A stretch of 64,000 bases of DNA from Ceratothoa steindachneri (GCA_963969495.1 OZ018320.1:79419313-79483312), one strand, 5' to 3'. Shown: positions 1 through 10,885, counted from the first letter of the stretch. Numbers and translations are program-made. Notes: a model not told the origin generated them from the sequence alone.

Positions 1-30
1 CTTATAAGAATAAAATAAAAGATATCATAC

Positions 31-220
31 CGTTTTGTGTTATATCTAAAAGGACTCTTTGTACCACTTTTCAAGAGAGGAAATGAGATAGAGGTATCAG
101 GATGGTGGCGATGACCCTTCACAACAACCAATTCCTCATCATTCATGATTTTTATGTTAGCACCACACTCTTTGCCATCAATCTTGAAGCGACATCTCCA
201 TATGCTGTAGCCTTCTTTTG
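31..220 (-). CDS. FLYWCH zinc-finger gene, exon 3 (second half of the finger)
   Basis: This exon was found by reading the minus strand. It begins after a CAG acceptor (222-221) preceded by a pyrimidine-rich stretch and encodes AKEGYSIWRCRF, then KECGANI, then GHRHHPD. These are the W, C, C and H-x-H positions of a FLYWCH zinc finger (8 residues between the cysteines, 17 from the second cysteine to the first histidine). The first codon is completed by the last base of exon 2 (1 nt plus 2 nt), which restores the Gly/Ala position of the finger. A GTATGA donor at 30-25 would end the exon at 31; without that splice the frame stays open to the window edge. FLYWCH domains bind DNA or protein in chromatin factors and also occur in domesticated transposases, so the exact role is unknown. 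The gene continues off the left edge. Confidence 0.72.
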
Positions 221-961
221 CTGCTCCAATAAAACCATTGTGTTAATATAAAGAAAAATTCATTTAGTTTCCCTTATCTCCCCTAAAGCACCCAACAGTA
301 TTTAATTTTGGTACAGACCATTTATCCAGCAAGCTTAGAACCAATAGTAACCTAAATTTCTGGATTTACCAATTTTATGGTCCAAGGTGTAATATATACT
401 CAAAATACAGAATGAAGTAAATAATGGAAAGAACATACGAGTACATTACACATTCAAAGCAGGGTCTGTCTGATCTGTATTAATCAATTTAAAAGTTTGG
501 TGTGTAAATCACAAATAAAAATAAATTAAACAGTTGAACAGTGAATTGCTATAGCAGATATGAAGCTTACCAGATTTAAAACTAAATAAATTTAACATGT
601 ACCAAATTCCAAACTAAGCACATATTAATATAGGCCACAAAAGTTAAAATAATGGCTGATCAGCAAAATATAACAGCCTGTACAAAGCTTACAAGATTAA
701 TACAGCAAACTATTATAGCCTGTACAAAGCCAACCAGATTAATAAACTAGCCAGTTCTCTGTTAATTCTAGTTTTCTGGAAGCTGAAAAATGGTTTAATA
801 CCTATGCACTTCCATTGATGTCATTAAAACTTAGGAATACATATTATACACCAGTCTCCAGTATGCTAACATACATCATAATAAACTATAAGAGTAATCC
901 GTAAAGAATAATTTGAATTTGATGTTGCAACAAATTCTCTTCACATATACCTCCGACAATA
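221..961. other. Intron 2, part; AT-rich, no gene
   Basis: This is AT-rich intron sequence of the FLYWCH gene. Two imperfect copies of a motif built on AGCCTGTACAAAGC lie at about 673-745. A stretch near 535-590 resembles one near 3945-3990 in intron 1, so both are probably pieces of one old dispersed repeat. Nothing coding was recognised. Confidence 0.5.
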
Positions 962-1143
962 TATAGGGTGCATCAGTATTTTGAAGTCATTTGTAGGAAT
1001 ATAGAAAGAGACGCATAGTACTTGTATATCATAGAAAAGCTGTATTTAAATGAAATGTAGAAAAAGATGCATAGCACATCAGAGAAAAGCTGTATTGAAA
1101 TGAAAATCTGTACTATTAATTCTTGAGAATCCTAATAACATAC

Positions 1144-2317
1144 CTATTCAATAAATCCATCATTAGCATCAATGACTGCTTCAATTTAGGCTCTGAAGCA
1201 GGGATATGCCTGAATCAGGTGATATTTATCAATTTCAGACATAGTTTTTGTTATAGCAGACTTGAGAGATTGAATAGTGTTATGGGAATGTTGATTGACC
1301 TCTCTCTTGAAAATTATGAAGCTGTAATAGTCATGGACTGAGGTTATGTGAGCTTGGAGACCATGTGTCTGGGAGAACATGGTCATGGAAAGTGCCATGC
1401 ATCCAAGCTTGGGTGGTTCTAGCTTTATGAGATGGTGCAGTCTTGTTGAAAAATGTAAGGTCTATAGCAGACTTGAGAGATTGAATAGTGTTATGGGAAT
1501 GTTGATTGACCTCTCTCTTGAAAATTATGAAGCTGTAATAGTCATGGACTGAAGTTATGTGAGCTTGGAGACCATGTGTCTGGGAGAACATGGTCATAGA
1601 AAGTGCCATGCATCCAAGCTTGGGTGGTTCTAGCTTTATGAGATGGTGCAGTCTTGTTGAAAAATGTAAGGTCTTCCATTAAGTACTCTATCTTATCCAA
1701 AGCCTCACAACCTTCTCCAAAACTTCTGTGTAGGCAGCGTCCTTGACTCCTAAGACCTGTGAAAAAAAGTGATAGGGGATGACAACTCCCTCACTGCTAA
1801 TAACTCCCAGAAAAATGAAAGTTGCTGGAAACTTGGCAAACATTACAGTTGGAACTTCATTTGGCTCTGTGCATAAGCTCTGGTCAAAGTTTTTTCATCA
1901 GAGAATAAACAAAGCATTCCAGCTTTTTGATGCTTCAACATGGAGAGCAAGCTTTCGTCTTAACTGATATGACCTCACATCTTTGCATCATATACGAATA
2001 TCTTCATGCACAACTCTTCTGATGGTGCATTCTGAAACTTTGAAGTCCTTTGCAAGGGCTCTGATCCACTTTCTAAGGTTTTCTTAAAATCTTTCCTGTG
2101 TTTTCTGTGCAAATTCTTGGGTTGTGATGGTATTAAAACTTTTTGCATGTGTTTTGCATTTTGCTGCTAATATTTGAACCAGGTCTTTTCTGACTTTGGC
2201 AGTGAAAGAATAGGCAACTTTCAGAAAGTGAGCAATCTCTGTATCATTATAATGAGCTTTTATGGCAATGATTACACCATGTCTTTTCATTTGCTTCATC
2301 ACTTTAACATCGTTCAT
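1144..2317 (-). pseudogene. Mariner transposase, frameshifted and internally duplicated
   Basis: Reading from the ATG at 2317, the N-terminal part (MNDVKVMKQMKRHGVIIAI and on) looks like the helix-turn-helix region. The middle retains VSECTIRRVVHED, then TEVPTV-like and FPATFIFLGV blocks. The C-terminal half keeps TAPSHKARTTQAW, where the second catalytic Asp would precede TAPSH but is lost, and ends AVIDANDGFIE before a TAG stop. Several frameshifts and stops break the reading, and a 211-bp duplication, not a multiple of three, repeats the stretch from the second catalytic region to QSLKSAI. It cannot make an active transposase. The family call rests on block order and the C-terminal signature. 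Confidence 0.8.
1252..1673. repeat. Two-copy 211-bp tandem duplication inside the mariner
   Basis: Copy 1 spans about 1252-1462 and copy 2 about 1463-1673. The start CTTGAGAGATTG recurs exactly 211 bp later. I see only a few base differences between copies (for example GAGGTTATG against GAAGTTATG), so the duplication is recent relative to the decay of the transposase. Confidence 0.9.
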
Positions 2318-2404
2318 TATTAATCTGAAAAAGAAATTTTAAAAATTTGGTTATAAGAAAGAGCTATTCAAGTGATGTCCTCAAAATACTGATGCATCCT
2401 ATAT

Positions 2405-3167
2405 TAAAAATTATATTTTATTTTTATTTTTTACTGAAGGCAACTAATGATGGCTTTTCCACCCAGTAGAAAAAGAAGAAAAGGAGAAGGAGAGACATTA
2501 AGAATAAGGTGAATAGAGATCATAGGAATAGTGTAGCTCAAGCAAGAGTGCCTAACTTCCAACATTGAGGCGCAGGTTTGATCCTAGGGAGAGAAGGCAC
2601 AAAACTTTCAGTGGAGTTGGCTGTCTAGTGGGTGGATACAGTGATATACATCATCAAGCATATAGCCAATCACAACACTGCTATCATACACTTTGCGTCT
2701 TCCTAACACAACATACCCACTCTATCCCCTGTTCCAGAATCTTGCCAAGGGATTACTAATATTCCTTTAGGAGGGACTGGTATCTAGATACCCCCGGATG
2801 CATAATCATGAAGGGTTCTCTGATCATTGGTTAGCTTCAAAACACAATACCACTGGACATCTTCCTACCCAATAAGGATTGGCCTCTGGTGCATTCAGGC
2901 TTGCCAGCAATTGTCATTCAGATCTTTATCTGCATTTTATTATACTGGATCTTGACTATAATGCAAGGGATGGATGAATCAACTTAATACTAACAGGAAT
3001 AGTGAAAAAGGTTACGGAAGATAAATTGGGACATGGGAGCATATATGATAAACCTCTAAGAAAGAGTTTGAACAAAAGGTACATAGATTTAAAAGCATAC
3101 AGACAATTCAAAAATCCTCTTCAACTGACTACGATAGTGAACAAAAACTAAAATAAAATTACAGTAC
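2405..3167. other. Intron 2, remainder; no gene recognised
   Basis: Low-complexity flanks follow the mariner, then about 700 bp without a recognised feature. A 64-codon forward reading at 2565-2759 has no family resemblance and looks like chance. Confidence 0.5.
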
Positions 3168-3462
3168 CTGACACACTTCTCAATGTGTAAGAATATCCTT
3201 GTGAATCATAAAGTTTTTTAGAATTGCATTTAGTTGCATTTTCTATAATTACAAAATCTTTACTCTTTTCAGGTTTGGAACCTTGAAAGGGATTTTGCAA
3301 CTTTGGTGAAGTCTTCTCTTCAGAAACATTTGGATAAGATTGCCAAGAATTTTCTGTTGTTTGCCACAAGGAATCAAACTCACTAGGTGCTATCTCTGTT
3401 TCATCTTCTTTAAAGTACTGAAGTGTTTGGTTTTCATTTAAATCATTCCCATATAGCAGAGA
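3168..3462 (-). CDS. FLYWCH zinc-finger gene, exon 2 (linker and first half of the finger)
   Basis: The exon is bounded by TTTTTCCTTATAG upstream and by the donor CAG/GTACTG at 3167, both good splice sites. It encodes 98 codons plus one base: an acidic, Ser/Asn-rich linker (residues 35-115 of the joined protein) and then CNSKKLYDSQGYSYTLRSVS, the start of a FLYWCH finger. The 5' border is in phase 0, which matches exon 1. The 3' border is in phase 1, which matches exon 3. The frame runs unbroken from border to border, unlike the transposon relics nearby, which supports a functional host gene. Confidence 0.78.
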
Positions 3463-4436
3463 CTATAAGGAAAAAATCCATATAACTTAAGTTTACTAAA
3501 AATTTGGACTATCATACATTAAATTGTCAATTACTAAAATATCATCAAGAATAAGGTAATTTTACTTAAATTTATTCAAAAGTCTGAGAGATTTATCAAG
3601 CAGTCACAGGCCACTTCATTATAAATAGGAAAAAGCAACACAACAATGGATTACACAGCAGATATACTGACAAAGTACTCAGCGAAGGTCTTTAACCATA
3701 GAGATAAATATTATTATTGCCAATAATTATACATATCATTGCAATTAGTTTTTGTCTTGAATTTTCATTATTTAATATTTTAGGTCCATCTTAATTAACA
3801 AAAACTAATTGCATAATTTCAAAGTTTATCATTATATTAAGGGTATTTGACCTTTCCTTAGCAAGCTAAGGACTGGAGATAACCCAGTTTTGGAATTTTC
3901 TGGATGTATAGCCACAAAAAATAATAGTAAAATGGTCAAGCAGTGAACTACTAAAGCCGATATGAAGAAGCCCACACAAGATTCAAAACTATCCAATATT
4001 TAAGAGATATAACTTAATACACTTTTAAGGCAGGGTGTCATTGATTTTTAATAATCCACTCAAAATTCTACCATGTGCTGTATTCTGGTTGTATGAAAGC
4101 TGGATAAACGGCATGATCCTATATTAAAAAAAAATCCCATTTTTCTAATTTAATTTCTAATACTTAAAATATTCATAATGACTTATCTTTTCCTAAAAAT
4201 ATTAGGTTGTTTAAATTATTTGAAATTTGTTGTATAATGTTGAAAGATGACTAACAATGTTTCATTTTTTTAAGCTGAAGTAATGTCCTTTTTTAAGCTA
4301 GTAATGCCAAGGCCTTTGTTTTAAATAGAGACTAACCACAACAAATATTTTTAGGTATTGAATAAACAGTTTGAAGGACAACATTTATAATGTGTGAATA
4401 TTGCTTAATCTCAATTTATTCATTTTTTAAAAATAT
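3463..4436. other. Intron 1, left part; no gene
   Basis: AT-rich intron. Apart from the old dispersed repeat noted near 3945-3990 nothing was recognised. Confidence 0.5.
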
Positions 4437-4740
4437 TGAGAGCCCATCTGGTTAATGTCTAGTAAGGCAAAAGTTGCAACCTTGTTCATCCCAGTACCAG
4501 GAGAGGTAACGTATGTGTAGATTACTTAGGCTATGACATTCAACAAGAATGTGACAAACAGTCTAGGGAACAATGCAGGCATCACTATAAAGCACAGGCG
4601 AGCGCTCCATCAGATGGCAGTGCATCCCATGAGTGTGTCCAATTCAGAGATGACAGAAAGCAACCTGAACCTGTAGTGGCATTGGGGGTAGGTCCATGGG
4701 AACAATGGTGGCGCAGTGACACATAACTTTAATTTTTCCC
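4437..4740 (-). mobile_element. Jockey-like LINE, 3' end fragment
   Basis: The minus strand encodes a decayed C-terminus: IGHTHGMHCHLMERSPV, then a TVCHILVECHSL block with the His/Cys spacing found after the RNase H domain of jockey-type elements, then LHIRYLSWY. The same block, better preserved, lies at 38760-39210. The fragment is 5' truncated, as is usual for LINE insertions, and sits in intron 1 of the FLYWCH gene. Confidence 0.65.
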
Positions 4741-4889
4741 ATCTTCTTTGCAAAACCACCTGCAGCGCTGCCCATATTCCTGCCATTCAATTGATTCAAA
4801 ATGTTATGATCTATTTCTGGAGAATTTTTCCAATGAAATGTGAGTTCCTTCTATAATATTAACTGCAAAAAACAATAACTGGAATAATA

Positions 4890-5630
4890 ATAAAAAAACC
4901 CCACCCATTTCTACCATGTGGTCACCATATGCAGAATACTATGCTTTGAGCTCCTCAACAATGGGTATTATCACAGACCTATCTGTTCAACAAAGGCAAC
5001 ATTTAATTGAAGCTCTTAAAAAAAATCCTTCTCTGATCAACCAAAAGGGTGCCCTCCTCCTCTATGGCAATGAATGGCTACACATGGTATGTTTGGCCCC
5101 CTAAATTATTGCATTAGGTTAGGAATTTCTTCATTATTTTTTATATTCACCAGATTTACCCCTCTTATAGTTAAAGTGCAATGCTAATGAGAGCATATGA
5201 CACAAAGTTTACAAGAAAAGATCTGTAAAGAAACATGACACTAGAGAAAGTGAAAATGTGTGGAAGATATATAGCCACAGATCCTCATGCAAACATTGGG
5301 GTCAGGAAGGCAAACTGCAGGTATTAGAAGTGGGAAGGCACATAATCCTCCAGATGTAAGCTGAAGCAAGGATGCCCATGCTACAAATGACATCTCTTTG
5401 CACAATGTGATTAACATTTATTTATGGCACCTCTGCTACCCAAATGGCAAAGGTTACTCTGATATGAAGGTGGAAAAGGATGTCAAATCATATATGAATT
5501 TCATCAAAAGTGAATGAATTCTTCAAGAAAGGTGGTATTCACTGCTTAGTTAAACAATGGGAGAAGCATCATCAATAATGATGGAAAGTATTTTGCTGAA
5601 CAAATGAGGTTTGGGGAGGTATATTAAAAA
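4890..5630 (+). mobile_element. Mariner remnant, second family
   Basis: A forward reading holds QRQHLIEALKKNPSLINQKG followed by LLLYGNEWLHMV, which matches the mariner block around the second catalytic Asp (usually HDNARPH; here the Asp is gone). Some 450 bp on, FFKKGGIHCLVKQWEKHHQ matches the C-terminal block. The part between is degenerate. No terminal repeats were found. This is older than the mariner in intron 2 and belongs to a different subfamily. Confidence 0.6.
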
Positions 5631-5639
5631 TGATTATAC

Positions 5640-6493
5640 TTTTAAAAAAATATTAATTTCTTATCAATCTAGTTGATAATTATATTTTTATATTCACAAG
5701 CTTAGGGAAGTTTGTGGTTTCTGGTCTCTGCATCATCTTGTCACTACCCAGACAGTTGTACTTAATTAATATTATAGATAGATTTAACCATGCTGCCTAT
5801 GATGATCATGCCTAACATTTTAGTGCTCTTATATATCTTAAGTGCTTTCATAACTATATAAGCACAGATTTGACTATTCAAGTCTTATCCTTGCCTTTAC
5901 TTTCTGCACTCTTCAGACTACTCAAAATTAAGCCTTTTACTTGTTTCTCAAAATAATGCCCTCTGCTTGTTTCTCAAAATTAAGCCTTTTGCCTGTTTCT
6001 TTGCATGACCACTTCTCACCTTTGGGACATTCATTATATATGCTTCATTGATTCTTTACCTATATGCTTTTCAAGATTCTGCAAATAACTGAATATCTTT
6101 TTTCTCTCCTTTCCAACCTACTGCCCACTACTCCTTGTCCCTGGATCCCATCTTCTTTGAATTTTATGAGAGTAAATTTTTAGAAACCAGAGTTTTTATC
6201 TGATAATCTTTTTCTACTAATGGTAAGGCATTTTCTCTAATGGTAGTCCTTGGCAATATCGCAATGATACTTACAAACATTAAGAAGTGTCTGCAGTCAA
6301 CTTTTATTTTCTTTGCAGCAAAGGAGTGACGAGTATGGTTAGATTCAATTGAAATAAAAGTTATTCAAGAACAATTTTGAAATCAAAGCGATGCAAGAGT
6401 ACCAACAAAATCAGACATTTAACATGGAGTGATATGGCCATGGTGGGTCAAGACTAAAGGCTATGCAATACATAAATAATTTTGTATACTTAC
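5640..6493. other. Intron 1, right part; short tandem repeat, no gene
   Basis: At about 5920-6000 a short unit reading CTTGTTTCTCAAAATTAAGCC occurs two to three times with changes. The rest is plain intron sequence, T-rich on the plus strand. Confidence 0.5.
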
Positions 6494-6595
6494 TGGTATG
6501 AATTTATCAACTTTTTCTTCCTCTTTAGGTAAACTTTGGAAAAAAAGTAGAGGCAGACCTTTTTCATGAATTATTTTATATTCATCATCTTCCAT
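6494..6595 (-). CDS. FLYWCH zinc-finger gene, exon 1 (start codon)
   Basis: The ATG at 6595 sits in AAAATGG, a good eukaryotic start context. The 34 codons read MEDDEYKIIHEKGLPLLFFQ and end at FIP just before a consensus donor, GTAAGTAT (6493-6486). The exon ends in phase 0, as exon 2 requires. No upstream in-frame ATG was seen. The joined three exons give about 195 codons before the gene leaves the window. The start is chosen on splice phase and start context; transcript data are not available. Confidence 0.7.
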
Positions 6596-7074
6596 TTTAA
6601 CACTGGCCCTATTCAGCATTCATACAATCTGAATAGTTATGGCCACTGATAGAACTGCAGTTACTTTAGGCCATGAAGTTTAGGAATTCATTATATACAT
6701 TTTAATCCTCAGTTGTAGATGCTGAAAATATTTTGTAAGATGTTAAATTGTAGTTTTTTTTAGTCTGACACAGTTCTGGTAAAATTCAATCAAATGTTGT
6801 CCACATCATAGACCCTACATAATACACAATATCATACACTTCCTACTTGATCATCATCCCTCTCTCTCACAATCCTTCATATAATTAACGCAAACTTTAT
6901 GTGTTCTTCTAACTCTTCTCACACCCTGATACTCTCATATATTCTATTCAAAAGTTTATTTCTATCCAATTTCCTACATGTATATGCAATCTCAGAACAC
7001 ACTCATTCATACAATAAACACTTTTTACACAACTGTTCCTCACTCTAAACACCTTTGTACACTAAACATTCGCT
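6596..7074. other. Upstream flank of the FLYWCH gene; no clear promoter
   Basis: This would hold the 5' leader and promoter of the minus-strand gene. A weak TATAATG (minus strand, near 6690) is the only candidate box. Nothing else was recognised. Confidence 0.35.
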
Positions 7075-7180
7075 AGGGGCCAGATCTGGACTGTAGGGGA
7101 GATGGTTGAGCTCCTCGAATCTGCACTTGCACAGGGCAGCTTGTGCAACTCTAGGTTTTCTAGAAGCCTCTGTTGAATGG
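7075..7180 (-). mobile_element. Mariner fragment joined to a gag relic
   Basis: The minus strand encodes RVAQAALCKC, then FEELNHLPYSPDLAPSE. YSPDLAPS is the mariner motif that carries the third catalytic Asp. The fragment is about 100 bp long and lies directly against a Gypsy-like gag relic; the two readings overlap by a few bases at the join. Confidence 0.6.
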
Positions 7181-7575
7181 CACTTGATGCCATGCCAGTT
7201 ATTTAGGCCTCTCTGATGACTAACTCTTCAACTTGTTTGGCAGTAGCAGCTCTGAAGTCGCAGTCCAGCATCTTGCCCACCTGTTTATTGCAAGTTGCCA
7301 AGCAGTGTCTTGCATAAACTCCAATCTTAAGCTTGACAAAGAGGGCCTTCAATATTTTAATTTCCTCCTGGTACATAGCCACATTCCGGATGAGCTTGAA
7401 GATGTGGCTTCACACATGTGCTCAAAGCAGCTTCAGTTTGTTGGGATTGAGAGAGGGATCTAGTGAGTTGGCGAAAACCTCAAAGTTGGAGCTCCACATG
7501 TTCCACTCATTTGCTGCTGTTGATGACTGGGTCACTGTCTAGGGTGCCTGGATGCAAGAACTTATCCATGGTTAA
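7160..7575 (-). pseudogene. Gypsy-like gag relic
   Basis: The reading opens MDKFLHPGTLDSDP, typical of the start of Ty3/gypsy-type capsid genes in invertebrates, and continues after frameshifts to DFRAATAKQVEELVIREA and then ITGMASSAIQQRLLENLEL, a capsid C-terminal pattern. No protease, reverse transcriptase or LTR follows. It is a short, broken fragment. Confidence 0.55.
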
Positions 7576-7589
7576 GAACTTGTAAAGTT

Positions 7590-7848
7590 GGGGGGGGGGG
7601 GTGATCGCTTGAATGAATAACAGGTAGTTTATCCTGTTCCAAGGTTTGTTTTCATTTTCTAATTCTGTATTTATTTAGATATTTGTATATATTTGGTTTT
7701 GTGTGTTTCCTGTTAGGAAATCTAGTTTGTGTTAAGATTTCCAATGATAACCATTGCATGCAACTTTAGTCTAACTCTAAAAGGCTAGCTGGTTCTAGAT
7801 TCTCCTTGGTATACATAAATAAGGACCTTACTTACAAACAGACAGGAT
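7590..7848. other. G10 run and AT-rich spacer
   Basis: A run of ten G at 7591-7600 is followed by AT-rich sequence without recognised features. Confidence 0.4.
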
Positions 7849-8873
7849 ATGAAGGAGAAACGATCTTGTAGAAGTGGTATTAGTGCTAGTGTTGATTCGG
7901 GTTCAAGTACTCCTCCTGCTTCTGTGCCTTTGGCATCCTCTGTTTTACCTTCTCTGGCTATTTTAACACCTTACCCAATTCTCTCCCCAAGTTGTCTCAC
8001 TCCTGGTGGACCTGTTCATGAACAAATGGCAAATTTTCAAGTAAGAATGTAGTTTTGCCTAATTTCATTTCCGTTTTATTTTGGTTATGTAATTTAAATT
8101 GATTGGTTAATAAAGTTAATTTTGTTTTTAATATTTGTTCTAATTTTGGATTTGAGATTGTTGGGGTAACTGAACCATGGCTTACCTCTGCTACTTCTTC
8201 TTCTGTGGTCACTGTTCCTGGATATACTTTTTACAGAAATGATTCTCCCTCCAATCTGCCTAAGCATGGAGTTGGGTTATATGTAGATAATTCCTATAAA
8301 GTTGGCCAGTTATTTAATAACCACCCTAATACCTGTTGTGTCTCTTTGCCAAGCTTTAAAGTTTATGTCATGGGTCAATTTCCCCACTTTCATTAATTCT
8401 AATAACATTCTTGACCTGGTATTCACATCTTGTAATGATAAAATCTCTGAGTTGTCATGCTTGGACCCTCTTCCTGATTGTGATCATGTAGGTGTCAGGT
8501 TTAGGTGTTCTATGGTTTCCCCTGAAGTAAATTTTTTTTTATACCATGAAACATCTTGACTGGTTTTGGACTGTTTTCCTTAATGAATGCCTCTCTCTCT
8601 ACTTTCAACTGGGAGGAGGTATTTCATGGTTGTAATATCCTCCGCTATTTCCTATTTGGCACCCTGTAAACAAGTGAAGGGATTCAAGCCTCCTTGGACT
8701 AGGAAGTTGTCATTGGCCATTTCTAAACAAAATTCTAATGCCTGGTGTATAATAATAGGTATTTATAATGAGCCCTTCAGGAATGTTAGCCCTACCAGAG
8801 GGGAGGTATAAGACCCTACAGACACGTTTCAATCAAAATTCTCCTTTAACTGTCCAAGCCTGGCTGAATTTCT

Positions 8874-9819
8874 GTGAAATTAACATTCAATTTAAACGAT
8901 GTTATCAGCATAGTTTCAAATTACGAAGAATCTCTAGCCCAGCATAATGATCCTAAGAGACTCCATTTTTATTTGAGGAATAAAAAGACTGACAAGCCTG
9001 CTATGGGACCTTTTATCATAAATGGTTCCTGGGTGTATGATAACTGTTCAGTGGCCAACCATTTGGCTGAATATTTTTCATCAGTTTTTGTGATGAAAGT
9101 GCCCTTAGATGTCTTTCACCAGTTTTCTATTTCAAAGTTGATGTTTGAAGATCTTACAATCATTGATGTGCTAAATGCATTAAAAATATTAAAAAATTCT
9201 CAAAGCTGTGGCCCTGACAATATTCCTCCCATTGTTATGAAATACTATGGCTATTGTTTTATCCCTTATTTTTTTTCTCTTTAGTAAAAGCCTCTCTTCA
9301 ATGACTTCCTTCACTGTGGAAGGTTGCTCATGTGCTTCCTTTATTCAAGAGTGGCATTCACTCCAATCTACCCAACTATAGCCCTATTGTAGTAAAACAT
9401 TGGAAAGAGTCATTGTTTCAAAAATTTAAATTATCTAGTCAACCTCTTTACTTTCACACTCTCAATTTGGCTTCTGTGCTAACCTATCTGTGCCTGATCA
9501 ATTACTACTGACTTATGACTATATTAGCAAAAATGTGGATCTTGGAGCATTAGTTGATGTACTTTATTTTGACTATAGTAAAGCCTTTGATGTTGTTAAT
9601 CGTAGATTGCTTATCATTAAACTTTCTCAACTTGGTATTTGTAACTCATTGCTTGGATGGTTCAGTGATTTCTTAACAGACAGAAGTTTGAAGGTTGTAG
9701 TGCAGGGTTCTTCCAGCTACTCAGTTGATGCTACTAGTGGGGTTCCACAGGGTTCTGTAGTGGATCCTGTTCTTTTTTTTAATTTATATAAATCATATTT
9801 GTGCTGGTCTCAGCAGTAA
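8874..9819 (+). pseudogene. LINE reverse transcriptase, two broken frames
   Basis: The first open piece (8874-9284, 136 codons) covers the linker and palm entry: NHLAEYFSSVFV and NSQSCGPDNIPP. The second (9490-9819) carries fingers and palm with FDYSKAFDVVNRRLL, where YSKAFD holds one catalytic Asp, and SGVPQGSVVDP. FADD, the second catalytic pair, lies just downstream in another frame. Normal elements have one continuous frame, so at least three frameshifts have accumulated. Confidence 0.8.
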
Positions 9820-9980
9820 AATCGTCTTGTTTGCAGATGATTTGAAATTGTATTTGGCTCTCCCACATGCAGAGCTTGTGCTTCTCTACAAAATGACGTT
9901 TCTCTAATTTACAATAAAAGTAAATTCTGGGGCCTTTCCTTTTCTGTAAATGTGCCTACATCCGCTTTTGTCATTCACCT

Positions 9981-10097
9981 GCTGCTGCATCTTCCACCAG
10001 TAGGGCAGGAATTAGACAAGGCAAGCAAAAAGGTTGACTAATTACAGATGCAGAATAGAACCACAAAGGAAAAACAAACAAACTCATATAGTAGGGG
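9981..10097 (-). mobile_element. 117-bp LINE 3' fragment inserted with a 17-bp target duplication
   Basis: GCTTTTGTCATTCACCT occurs at 9964-9980 and again at 10098-10114. Between them lies 117 bp that matches the 3' end of the minus-strand LINE at 10250-10371 (both contain GGTTGACTAATTACAGATGC). The flanking LINE frame resumes after the second copy. This is a short, 5'-truncated retrotransposition event. Confidence 0.88.
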
Positions 10098-10249
10098 GCT
10101 TTTGTCATTCACCTACTGTCCCTATGGGTGTGTACTACTTGAGGCGATAGTCCTATTCTATCTAAATCTTCCTTTAAAGACCTTGGCATTTTGGTAGATG
10201 CAACTCTAAAATTCCATCTTCATGTTCTTTACCTTGATGAGGGTCTTCA

Positions 10250-10885
10250 CCAGTCACTGCTGCATCTTCCACCAGTAAGGCAGGAATAAGACAAGGCAAG
10301 CAAAAAGGTTGACTAATTACAGATGCAGAACAGAACGACAAAGCAAAAACAAACTCATATAGTAGGGGGCCAAGAAACATTTCAACTTTCTGCTGAAAAA
10401 CAACAACCGAACTTGCACTGACATCATCCGGGAGAGAATTCAAGAGATTAACAACATGTATAGAGAAAAAGTGAGTGGGAGCATCCGTATTTGAGTGGGG
10501 TAGAAGGATATATCTGCTGTGACCATGATTTCTGTTGTCTCTTCTACATTCAAACAAATCAAACAAGTGGGGACAATGACCATTTAGGATCTTCCAAGCC
10601 ATAATTAGGTCTGCAACGGAGAAGGCATCCTTTGATGGAGAACATGCCCATATTAGATATCTATCAGCATAAGAAAGATCAGAAAATCCCCAAATCTTTC
10701 TTGTCCATCTCCTCTGTATAGACTCCAACAAGTGCAAGTCGCCAACATAGCCAGTATTCCATATCACACAACCAAAATCAATAATAGGTTGAATATGAGT
10801 GATGAACACTTGGACCATGAACTTAGCTGACCTACAAATTGTGTCTCTAAGAATATTATTGACTACTCCATTTGCCTTACAGAAA
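10250..10885 (-). mobile_element. CR1/L2-like LINE, 5'-truncated, C-terminal part intact
   Basis: A continuous reading of about 200 codons (10818 down to 10174) encodes the region after the reverse transcriptase palm: HIQPIIDFGCVIWNTGY, LLESIQRRWTRKIWG, then FFSIHVVNLLNSLPDDV. These are the usual blocks of the thumb and C-terminus in CR1/L2 elements. The open frame runs on past the element at its 3' end into flanking LINE sequence. Its 3' end matches the 117-bp insertion at 9981-10097. The 5' side abuts another truncated LINE near 10885. Confidence 0.8.

Larger units (their letters stand above)
962..2404 (-). mobile_element. Mariner element, full length, both terminal inverted repeats present
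   Basis: The ends are inverted repeats of about 28 bp: the left reads TAGGGTGCATCAGTATTTTG and the right, on the other strand, TAGGATGCATCAGTATTTTG. Both are flanked by TA, the target duplicated by this superfamily. The 1.4-kb body carries one broken transposase on the minus strand and an internal 211-bp tandem duplication. Near the left end (about 1003-1104) a stretch of about 50 bp is repeated imperfectly. The element lies in intron 2 of the FLYWCH gene in the same orientation as the gene. Host splice sites are not affected. Confidence 0.85.
7849..10240 (+). mobile_element. CR1/L2-like LINE, forward, decayed
   Basis: In order on the plus strand: a short Ser/Pro-rich reading at 7849-8052 that could be the end of ORF1; an apurinic-type endonuclease part with IVGVTEPWLT and NNILDLVFTSCNDK (8103-8560); a linker; and reverse transcriptase with SCGPDNIPP, VDVLYFDYSKAFDVVNRR, SGVPQGSV and LFADDLKLY (9170-9860). 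The C-terminal part continues at 10150-10230 with SFKDLGILVDATLKFH after a 117-bp insertion. Frameshifts and stops are frequent. Truncated relatives lie at 10250-10885 and 18000-18500 on the minus strand. Confidence 0.8.

Noticed and set aside
2565..2759. 64-codon forward reading
   Set aside because: No homology recognised, and it lies in an intron on the opposite strand.
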